Assembly (NCBI RefSeq): GCF_947172395.1
Contig: NC_069086.1
Location: forward strand, 13,486,501 to 13,550,500
Length of the DNA stretch: 64,000 nucleotides
DNA from: Bicyclus anynana
Lineage: Eukaryota > Arthropoda > Insecta > Lepidoptera > Nymphalidae
Reading direction: 5' to 3'
Made by a program: the position numbers and the translations under genes
In this document: one piece after another, positions 55,785 through 64,000 of the stretch
Numbering within the stretch: the first letter of the stretch is position 1
Layout: every line of letters starts with the position of its first letter
Notes under the pieces: generated by a model
Told to the model about the DNA's origin: nothing
Database searches by the model: none
What the model saw: the letters and a program-made list of their open reading frames with translations, nothing else

Positions 55785-56266
55785 CTGAAAATATTTGGGA
55801 TTTTAAACCTTCCTTATCTAATAAGAAGATTTACAAAATTAAATGTTATTGGGATGTGCAAAAACTTGCTTTTACACTCGTAGCACGATTCATCGTAGGT
55901 TGCATTCAGTTGTGGTTGCATCCCAGAGCAAATAAAGCTCTGTCAATGTCAAGAGAGATAAAGCTCTGTCAATCAATACATACCTATTTAAAATGAAATT
56001 GAAGTGTTTGTCTGTGATTTTAAAATAATTGTTGTATCAAGTGCTTAAAATACAGGATAGGTACTAAAATACACACAAGTTTTTAATGTCCAGGCTAATC
56101 TCTCGAACGGAAAAAAAACGTAACCGATTTTAATAAGCCTTGACTTGGAATAAGAGATAGAGGTCTACTTTTACCCCCGAGAAATCTATGGCCCCCGCGG
56201 AATGCCTGAAAAACTGAATTACACTACAAAGTCGCGGGCGTCCGCTAGTGTAGTATCTGAACTTAC
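55785..56266 (-). other. BarH last intron (phase: codon split after base 2)
   Basis: The donor is GTAAGT (56266-56261) and the acceptor TTTCAG (55790-55785), 482 bases. The joined codon reads CG plus G, giving Arg. A Helitron-like remnant fills the donor-proximal third. Confidence 0.88.
56092..56248 (+). mobile_element. Helitron-like remnant inside the last BarH intron
   Basis: GTCGCGGGCGTCCGCTAG followed by T is an intact family 3' end at 56248. Leftward the sequence decays, with TCTCGAACGG...AACCGATTTTAATA as the likely body. The element ends 18 bases inside the splice donor. Confidence 0.6.
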
Positions 56267-56488
56267 CGATAGGGCAAAGGTTTCTGCAGCGTGTTAGCCG
56301 AGGCAGAGGCGGCGGCAGCGGCGTTGGCGGCGGCCTGCCGGTAGTAGAGGTCGGCGGCGGGCGCGGGCTGCGCGGGGTAGGCCGGCACCCCGGCCCAGTA
56401 GCCGCCGTACAGCCGCTGCAGCGCTGCGTAGTTGCCCGCCTCGGCTAGCAGCTCCAGCCCGACGGCGGTTTGACGCTTCCATTTCGTC
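56267..56488 (-). CDS. BarH1: BarH homeobox protein, penultimate coding exon (end of homeodomain)
   Basis: The exon follows a TTTCCACAG acceptor and starts with the last base of an Arg codon, then TKWKRQT, the end of the third (recognition) helix of the homeodomain. The BarH-specific segment AVGLELLAEAGNYAALQRLY follows, then GGYWAGVPAYP, a Pro/Ala stretch, DLYYRQAAANAAAAASAS and LQKPLPY. It is 222 bases, 73 whole codons plus split codons at each end. The preceding exon must supply most of the homeodomain ending QNRR. I did not find it up to 64000. The residues after the homeodomain are the strongest family signature, since other homeobox classes do not have them. The poly-Ala coding is GC-rich, so alignment artefacts are possible in searches. 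Overlapping minus-strand ORFs in other frames are shadows. Confidence 0.95.
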
Positions 56489-56547
56489 CTGTGGAAACAC
56501 ACCTTTGATTAGATCATCATTCCTAACGGTAATTAAGAAGTAAGGTA

Positions 56548-56825
56548 GAGTCGTGATAGCCCAGTGGATATGACCTCTGCCTCCGATTCCGGAAGGCGTA
56601 GGTTCGAATACAGTCCGGGGCGTACACCTCTAACTTTTCAGTTATGTCCATTTAAAAGAAAACATCGTGAGGAAACCTGCTTATCTGAGAATTTTATCTA
56701 CGTGTTAATGCCAATCCGCATTGGGCCAGCGTGGTGGAATATTAACCTAACCTCTCTCATTCTAAGAAGAGACTCGTGCTCAGCAGTGAGCCGAATATGG
56801 GTTGATAATGATGATGATGATATAA
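56548..56825 (+). mobile_element. SINE family B, near full length, in BarH intron
   Basis: The head GAGTCGTGATAGCCCAGTGG, a body with a short deletion, and a GATGATGATGATG tail. It lies antisense to BarH with its head about 56 bases from the splice acceptor of exon 56267-56488. Confidence 0.9.
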
Positions 56826-56839
56826 TTAAGCTATGGAAT

Positions 56840-57005
56840 AGGCCTGAGGATGCCCAGAAAACTCCGTGATTCCCTCGAGATTCGGGCCTATGTGGTAATC
56901 CAGAGTAAAATCTATTTGTATTCCAAATTTCAGCCAAATTGCTTCAGTAGCCGCGGCGCAAAGGAAGAACAAACATACACACAAACTTTCGCCTTTATAA
57001 TATTA
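56840..57005 (-). mobile_element. Helitron-like element, 3' end lost
   Basis: GGTAATCCAGAGTAAAATCT, CCAAATTTCAGCCAAATTGC and CGCCTTTATAATATTAAG match 23296-23530. The CTAG-bearing end is not recognisable. Confidence 0.6.
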
Positions 57006-58924
57006 AGTGTGATAAGAATTTCAATCAATATCAACACATTTGCTGCTTTTTCAAAGAAAACAATAATTCATGCTTTAACCGCTAACCCATTAGAAGTCTT
57101 CAAATTGATCACAGTTATTATCCTTAACCTATTACGTACTTTACTCATGCAGAAAATTATAATACAGGTTTCATATCGATATTCCACTTTTTTGTACTTT
57201 TAACGATTATAAAGGCTCTCAATTGCGGAATAGTTCGAAATTTCTTTAACTGTTAATGGATCATTGAATCAGCTAATAGACGCATTGCACTCATGCGAAT
57301 GCGATATGAAACCATCTGTACCCGTACCATTTATGTCACATTAAAAAACTTAAATCGAGTCTAAAATTATTGTAAAAACTTTCGTTTACGGACCCCAAAA
57401 GACCATAGATCACTAACCCCAACTCACATTGTGACCCGATCGTCATCAAATTTGTCACATACTACTCGAAAGTACAATAAGGCCACCACAATAGTGTAAG
57501 TAATAAAAAAAATATAAATAAAATAATAAATTTGACAAAACGTCTTGGGCACTCGCATGTTCGCCGGAGCGTGATCCAGTGCTTTAATTTGATTTATTTG
57601 ATCCTCGCTGAAAGGGTGAGTTGGTATAAATTACAAGATATTGCAATGGGGTAACGGCCGATTTTTTAAAAAGCTCTATTTCGTATTTCCGAAGTTGCGA
57701 TTTGGGATGAGTAAAGAGATAAATTGTAATAGCTGTCCGTAATCGAGTTTATGACTTCTTATTTATGTCCGGAATTGATAATGCAATGCGGTTTTGGGAA
57801 CTGCTTATAAAATAAAAATAAACTTGTCTACACAATGATGTCAGTTTTTAAGAAAATTACTTTTGAATTCTAAATTTAAAAATTATAAAAGAAATATATA
57901 TTTTTAAAATGCTTCGTTTACTGATATTTCCTCAAAAAGGCACAGGATAATTAATATCAAACTTGCTTTTCTGTCAAGCAAATAACATTTGACATTTATT
58001 TTCTCAACTTTATTAACTTTACATATTTCTCATTTCCGTTTGACCGTTACAAGGTTATTTTAATTGTTAAAAGAAAAACATGAAAAAATTATACAGTAAT
58101 TTAATTGAAGAATTTTGTAAGATACAAAACAATATAAAATATATAATATTTAAGTGAGTATATTACGCTATGATAACAGATAAAAAACTTACAGTACACA
58201 TTAAATATATTAGGTATAATAAAATGCAAACTACAAATAAAATGAACGGTATTACATTTTCCCCTGATAGTGAAATTTAATTTCGTCCAATTCGCGATTA
58301 GTTCAAGGGCCGTTATTGTCATTGAGTGAGGTTTTTATTAATTCGAAGGGAGCTTCAGTGCATTATCATTGTTATTATTATTTCATTTTCGTGGGGAAAG
58401 AGTCCATTGTGTGCGCTCGTTCTGTGGTTGTTAGAAGCCGCTTCACTGGTTACCTCGTTAATTAATTTCTCTAAATGGATCATTTAATTTTATTAAATGT
58501 AAATGAGGGGGAGTTCTGGATGTTTTGTTGCTTCTTACCAAATTATTTATGATATGTCATTAATTATGTTACAAAAAATATGACCGTACGAAGTTGGGCG
58601 GTAACAGTAATTTAACAATTCAAATTTAGTTTATTTCTTGCAGTGTTATAATGTCTTGTGTTATAAAAGATTTTGGATGAGTTAGTTATACGCGATCTAC
58701 CAATAAAAGTGGCATCGAAACTGAGATAAATAGAGCACTTAGCCTTCTTAGTATGTTTGTTTCTTTGTAAGTCTACCTATTTGTGTTTAATAATTTTTTT
58801 CTCTCATTTCTTTGTTTATCCTTTTTTAAAATTTTTAACAATTTTATTACTACCAAAATATAATACACCATTAAAAATGTATATAAAACATCAACACTCC
58901 CGCTGCGGGACGTTTGAGCCCAAG
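57006..58924. other. BarH intron, no exon or named repeat
   Basis: AT-rich DNA. No homeodomain-coding exon was found on either strand. Short ORFs (56850-57203, 58101-58322) are AT-rich and unrecognised. Confidence 0.5.
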
Positions 58925-59400
58925 TAGGGTAATTCCAGGATAGATGCCCCAGTGGGATAGATGACTTGATTTTTATTTCACTATGTTAGGAGCACTGTAG
59001 GAGGTAAATTTTACTGTAAGTAAGGAGTCCTCCCCCTGCAAACCTTAGTGTCGGGAGGAATTTCGACCGGAGTGCATGCGTTTCGTCTGTGTGAGTAAAA
59101 ATGTTCCGCGGTGAGACGACAAAAGGCGCCAAAATAAGATTCGTAAGTTCTTTCAACAGTGTATTTTTTCTCTCGCTTATAATTTTATTTTTTTTTCTAT
59201 TTGTCTGCTTGCATTGAAGATTAGCCTATGTAAACTGATAGATTTTATAGTAATTGAAACTCAACTTTTGTTTTTATTGATAAGGGCATCTATCCCCTAC
59301 AAAAAGTATAGTTGCCCCGTTTTTTATTAGGATAGATGCCTCTAAGGGCAACTATCCCCAACTGTTTATTATAAGTGTCGTGTTGTTGCAGGAGAGCAAA

Positions 59401-59582
59401 ATGCCTCGTAAATATAAAAGGAAACAGGGTGTTGTCCCTCGTACTGTAACCTAGACCGAAGACAGTATGCTAGCAGCGTTTGAAGAGATGAAAAAAGGAG
59501 AGAAAGGCGTAAATCAGATTTCTAGAATATAAGGAATACCATCTAAAATATTAAGACGAAGATTTGCCGTTAACAGCAATTC
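59401..59582 (+). pseudogene. Pogo-type transposase N-terminus (psq-like HTH), broken
   Basis: From ATG the frame reads MPRKYKRKQ, then after an in-frame TAG (59452-59454) EDSMLAAFEEMKKGEKGVNQ, then after TAA (59530-59532) GIPSKILRRRF. The order M-P-R-K-Y, EEM/KGE helix and GIPxxxLRRR is the pipsqueak-type helix-turn-helix that binds the ends of pogo-like elements. Two stops make it non-functional. Confidence 0.82.
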
Positions 59583-59787
59583 TTATTTTCAAAGTTACTG
59601 TATGTGTTGTTGTTTTAAATTTGAATTACTTTTACTTTGTATTTTATTGCATCATATCATTGTAGTTACTGTCTGGCATAATTATTACTGAAAAAAATTA
59701 TATATATCCAGCATTTATTTTTATTTGTTTTATGAAAACATCCTGTTATAACAAAAAACGACTCGTGGCTCTTACATTCAAATAAGG

Positions 59788-59910
59788 AGAAGCTGGATTT
59801 CCGCTGGACCGAACAGCAATACGTCAGTTAGCATACCAGTTTGCTAAAAAGCTACAGCTAAAGTATAACTTTGACAAAGATGGCCAAGAAATGAAAATGA
59901 AAGTTATATA
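59788..59910 (+). pseudogene. Pogo-type transposase second DNA-binding domain, fragment
   Basis: The frame reads AGFPLDRTAIRQLAYQFAKK then LQLKYNFDKDGQEM. The GFPLxxxxIRxLAYxxA pattern is typical of the CENP-B/Tc5-type HTH of pogo/Tigger transposases. The family's following GxxWxxxFxxRxP motif is not present. Confidence 0.7.
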
Positions 59911-60256
59911 AAACACCATAAAGACTGATTATAATAATATAGTTGTTTGATTTCAGAACAAACCAATTACAATGTGCAAACTAAGTCGCCAATCCCCACT
60001 AAGGGCACCTATCCTCAGAAGTTTTTTCATGATAAGTCTTCTATCCGCCACAGTAGGCGTCTATCCCATTTTTTAGAGGTCCATAAAATTACAATTTACA
60101 CAAAATCTATACAGTCTATATCAGAAAGATTCAGATAACATAGAACATTAAGAAATATATTTAATATCTCCCAAAGAACGCAATGCTCTAAGATTATAAA
60201 ATTAGGAGTTATTTATCATTTTCGAAAAGTGGGGCATCTATCCTGGACTTACCCTA

Positions 60257-60539
60257 ACTGTTAATTCCTAAATAACTATTATAAATATCATACTTAAATT
60301 AAAAATACACACTACTAAAACATTGACATTTTATTTTGAAACGTAACATTTAATAATAATTTTGGTTGTTGCCTTTAGTAGATAATATATCAATCAAAAT
60401 TATATACTTATCTACGTATATTATATAGATATAAATTATCAAACTACAATAAAAACTAAAAGTCGCTACCACAAAACACTACCTACGAACAAAGTAATTG
60501 ACGCCAGAGGTAACACAAGCCGAGCTTGCGTTGTTTTAG
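60257..60539. other. BarH intron, AT-rich
   Basis: Nothing recognised. Confidence 0.45.
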
Positions 60540-60900
60540 TTTTATACGCTATAGTCCGTAATTATCAGTAGCCGACAATTTGATCGATAGAAAGCGTCTC
60601 CGCGCACATTAATCATGCTTTACGACGGGGATATTCTCAGGAGCGAACATTCAAGAGCACTTATTTAATTGTCAAGTGCTGAATGAGGCAATCTGCCCAG
60701 TGAGCAGTGACACTATTCTTTTTATTGCCACGAGCGACGAACAAAAAGCTCCGAGAGCGCACTTAAATTCGGCCCGCCATCTCGAGACCTCACAGCAGAC
60801 GATAATTTTTCTCTTTCCCGCGCGCACGGAGCGTCGTAAGAACGAGTTTTCTTTATCTCTGTTCCCCGCATCCCCCGGCGGAGTCTGACTACGCTCCGCC
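60540..60900. promoter_or_regulatory. Candidate intronic regulatory region of BarH
   Basis: Non-repetitive, GC-richer DNA in the intron. It has homeodomain-like sites (ACATTAATCATGC, TTATTTAATTGTCAAGTG) and a CpG-rich part (CCCGCGCGCACGGAGCG). Two short ORFs cross it without recognisable domains. Enhancer function is a guess from position and composition. Confidence 0.25.
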
Positions 60901-63384
60901 CAGTGGTTTAGTGATTTGATGCTGCGTGAACTGATTCAATTGTTGTCCGTGAACGTTCATTCCAAAATGGTCTCTAAATGTTTTGGTTAGAGACGAAAAT
61001 CGTTCGGTAAAACGGTCCCGCTTACGACATCTCGCCGGGGAAGTTTGTTTATCTCGATTTAAGTTTTTGGAAGACGTGATGCGAATTCCGCTTGTATAGT
61101 CGACAAACAAGGAATACATTCATCGATCTGAAATGTTTGCGTTTACACTTGGTGCTTAAGCTCCTTGGGATGTGGGGCGACGGGCGCTGCTCGAGTGTTG
61201 TTCGTACGTTACTTATACGCTGTTTAGGAACTTTCGAACGTTTGAAGTGTATTCTTATGGGAATTTGCGTGACTTTGTGGAGATGAAGGGGGCTCTTATA
61301 TCTAATAGAAAGTTGGATTTTAACAATGATATACGTATAAACAATGTATACATACGTGAATAAACTAGTCAGGTTAACAGTAAAGGTCAAAACCTTTTAA
61401 AAATTGTGTAAGTAGGTGGTATTAAATGTAGGTGGGTATTTAAAAAATAATACGTACAAGTAAAATAAAGAAGTCGAAGATGAAGTGTTTTTGTTGGGAA
61501 TGACATGTATATAAAATGTATACCTACAATATTTATATCTACGTATAAGAATAAGAAACCACAAAAATAACATATTCACACTTAGAAATATAACCTTACT
61601 AAAAAATAACCACACAAATGACGTCACAAAAGAATTAAACACTTTTGTAGGTTATATACGGCTTCACAAAAAACGACATTTTGACCGTCTACATGATTAA
61701 GATCTAAGTATAAATAAGACGGCACTAATCATTCACATAAATACACAAATTACATCTAATTCACGATTTCATTGACAGACGGACCCGTATTCGGTCACAA
61801 AATGTCTGCACTAAATTGACGTTTTGGCTCCGTACCAGATTTGGAACGATAAATTACATGCTACGAATTAAAAGGACGCAAAATCCTATATTAAAAATCC
61901 AAAGTCGAAATGGCATCTGCGGTATAATGATTAGTTTCTAAATGATAAAGCAGGCGACCTGTGCGTCCTTGGTTCGATTCCCGTGTCTCTGAAGGTGCAA
62001 TTTGGAGGTTCGCTATAAACGATTAGCCTTCTTGGTAGCTCTCGCTGAGGCCTGATATTATGTCATTATGGACGTGCAGTCACACGTATGGCATTTTAGT
62101 TTGAAGACTATTTACGATATCAGTGTCTAGTTTTGTACGTTATATTTATACGTTTGTGGCGTAGGAAGGTATCACGTACGGCTTATTTTGTTGTACAACA
62201 GTGTAGGTATACGTTAATTACGTACGGTTCCAAATTGAAGAATTGTTAATAAATAAATAATAAAGTCAAATGAAACTGTATTCTATTAACTTCTTAGACT
62301 TAGACCTATAGACCCGCAAAACCTTACAATTTTTCACTCCAAACGTAAGCCACTTCTGTGACTATGTGAGCGTAATAGCTAAACTAATTTTACTCGCCGA
62401 CACGCACACAAGCGTACTTATCGTAGCGTAGCGTTGCGTCAAGGGCTTCCATATCGGGGCACATAAAACAGGTTACGAATCCTGCGACTACACACTATGT
62501 ATGTGTCATAAATCTATGATTAACCTACCGATTAACAGTGAAGTGTGTGTTGGTATTTGTGCTAAATTATCTCTGTACTTAGCTGTATCTACGTATAACT
62601 ATAAAAACTCAAATACTAGATAATTCCCCTGGTTTTACTCGCTTATAAAAGATTTAATTAGTAATGGTGCTTTTATCTGGATAAAAGATAGTGCAGTTAC
62701 GCTATTTTATTTTCTGTTCCTATAAATGTTAACCTGTACCTACCGATTCGAAATTTCAAGATCAAATAGAATTTTACGATTCGACGCGCCTAAAAACGTG
62801 ACAAAAAATAACTCCTTCGCATTTATATTTTAGCAGGTAATGATTTAATAGTATTAAAAACATGTAGGTAAATAAACATTTGCAACATTCACCCCGTGTG
62901 TTTCACGCTACTGCAGTCACATGTCCGAGGTAGTAAGAAATTGTTATTGCCAAATATTTGACTTACTTATACCTACTACAAGTCTTCTGACTTTAGTAAA
63001 ATCACTCATACTGTTTATATGTAGGTATATAACATTATTCATCCATTTCAAATTGAGATTGCTAATATTTTGGATCATTGTTAATGTTAAGAATAATAAA
63101 TATAATATTATATTGTTCTTCCTCGTATTTTTCTTAAATGTTATTTTATTTAATCCACCTGATTTTAAGCAGTAACAAATCGCTCTCTTTAAATTCTACT
63201 CGGTCATCGAGTGTATAATTTTTACCTGAGAATACAATTCTGTATTCTGATATTTTACCTTATTGTCCTTATTGGACAAGTGGTTAGCTATTATGCCTTA
63301 AGATTACGAGTAGCTGGGTTCGAGTACTCGTTCGAACTGTGAAATAATTGTAGAAGCTTACGACACTGTTGTTTTTTATATTCT
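60901..63384. other. BarH intron, no exon seen
   Basis: Mostly AT-rich. Weak tRNA-like pieces lie near 61950-61985 (CCTTGGTTCGATTCCCG) and 63282-63335 (GGTTCGAGTACTCG) and are probably SINE relics. No homeodomain codons were found. Confidence 0.45.
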
Positions 63385-63598
63385 CTACAAGTTAGCCCTT
63401 GACTACAATCTCACCTGATGGTGATACGTACCGGAACGCTAAGTCGCTTGGCGGTACGTCTTTGCCGGTAGGGTGGTAACTAGCCACTGTCGAAACCTCC
63501 CACCAGAGGCCAATTAAGAAAATTTCAATTGGCCTTGCCGGGCGTCGAGCCCAGGATCTCCGTCTTGTAAACCCACTGCACCACGGTGGCCGGCGGCA
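63385..63598 (-). mobile_element. SINE family A with internal deletion, in BarH intron
   Basis: The tail (CTACAATCTCACCTGATGG) passes directly into CGTACCGGAACGCTAAGTCG, so about 90 bases of body are missing. The head ends CCACTGCACCACGG. It is in the same orientation as BarH. Confidence 0.85.
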
Positions 63599-64000
63599 CG
63601 TCCCGATAACTTTCAAATAAGCGGATAAAGTTAAATAAATAATTATTAACGTAATTGTATTGTATTTTTTCTCGGCGAGTTTTTCACTTTGTAACAGTTA
63701 TATTAAAACTGAAATTTTATGCCATTTCTATAAGTAAGTATTTACAATTATTACTTGTAATACTATTACCGTTTTGTTAAACATAACGGATGAATGACGC
63801 TAAACCAATTTCCTTTATGAAAAAAGCCTTTGAAGCCGTACAAAAGGCGTAATGCTCGCAATGAGGTGTTTTGTTTGCGATTGTACATTGATCCATGTGT
63901 CATTATGGAACGGTTCATTATGCTTCGTTAGGCAATCAACGCGGATTACACACCGCTGCTCTAAACGACGGTAAATGGACAAACAGTCTAATTATGTGGG
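63599..64000. other. BarH intron, right edge
   Basis: The last 200 bases are GC-richer and non-repetitive (TGAATGACGCTAAACC, GCAATCAACGCGGATTACAC), possibly conserved non-coding DNA. No exon was recognised. Confidence 0.35.

Larger units (their letters stand above)
58927..60254 (+). mobile_element. Degenerate pogo/Tigger-type DNA transposon with intact ends
   Basis: The terminal inverted repeats GGGTAATTCCAGGATAG... (58927 onward) and the complement of ...CTATCCTGGACTTACCC (to 60254) match over 25 bases with one difference. TA flanks both sides (58925-58926, 60255-60256), the usual target duplication of the Tc1/mariner/pogo superfamily. Inside lie two broken pieces of a pogo-type transposase. 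At 1328 bp it lacks the DDE catalytic domain, so it is non-autonomous. It sits in the BarH intron, antisense to the gene. Confidence 0.85.

Noticed and set aside
55507..55788. 93-codon plus-strand ORF
   Set aside because: It is antisense to the BarH last exon. The minus strand has splice sites, the family signature and the natural stop.
56294..56500. Arg/Ala-rich ORF in a second minus-strand frame
   Set aside because: A frame shadow of the BarH exon. The real frame gives TKWKRQ and the BarH-specific block.

Overview
The window looks like nuclear DNA of a lepidopteran (butterfly or moth). It is AT-rich and almost entirely non-coding. It is crowded with repeat types typical of Lepidoptera: two abundant tRNA-derived SINE families, 3' ends of an RTE-type LINE, short Helitron-like elements that end in CTAG and are flanked by T, and many small inverted-repeat elements. 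I could not narrow it to a species.

Only one host gene is secure. The last two coding exons of a BarH-type homeobox gene (BarH1/B-H1 type) lie on the minus strand at 56267-56488 and 55538-55784, with consensus splice sites and an intact stop. The first of them begins inside the homeodomain, at the third-helix residues TKWKRQ. The rest of the homeodomain and the N-terminal exons are not visible up to 64000, so the upstream intron is at least 7.5 kb and the gene continues past the right edge. The region 56489-64000 is therefore BarH intron. It contains a dead pogo-type DNA transposon (58927-60254) with terminal inverted repeats and a TA target duplication. The region 1-55537 is the 3' UTR plus 3' flanking DNA of BarH.

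The 55 kb downstream flank has no other convincing intact gene. A takeout/JHBP-like pseudogene may lie on the minus strand near 12474-13310, with a possibly duplicated terminal exon. Pieces of mobile-element proteins are seen at 3692-4114 (restriction-endonuclease-like domain, with two further fragments at 19115 and 43392), 18404-18733 (RTE C-terminus), 37581-37730 and 49762-49884 (LINE C-termini). Tandem arrays are an 11-bp C/G-rich array (23597-23933) inside a Helitron-like element, a roughly 150-bp minisatellite (24725-25790) and a 220-bp array (49966-50805). The segment 45-50 kb is a dense cluster of small inverted-repeat elements.

A few GC-richer, apparently single-copy stretches (near 2.1, 33.2, 45.0 and 60.6 kb) are candidates for cis-regulatory DNA of BarH, but nothing in the sequence proves this. 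In Colias butterflies a transposable-element insertion downstream of BarH-1 is associated with the Alba wing-colour and life-history morph, so the repeat-rich 3' flank is biologically relevant. I did not find a clearly new biological system. The most interesting items are the repeat architectures listed in the findings.
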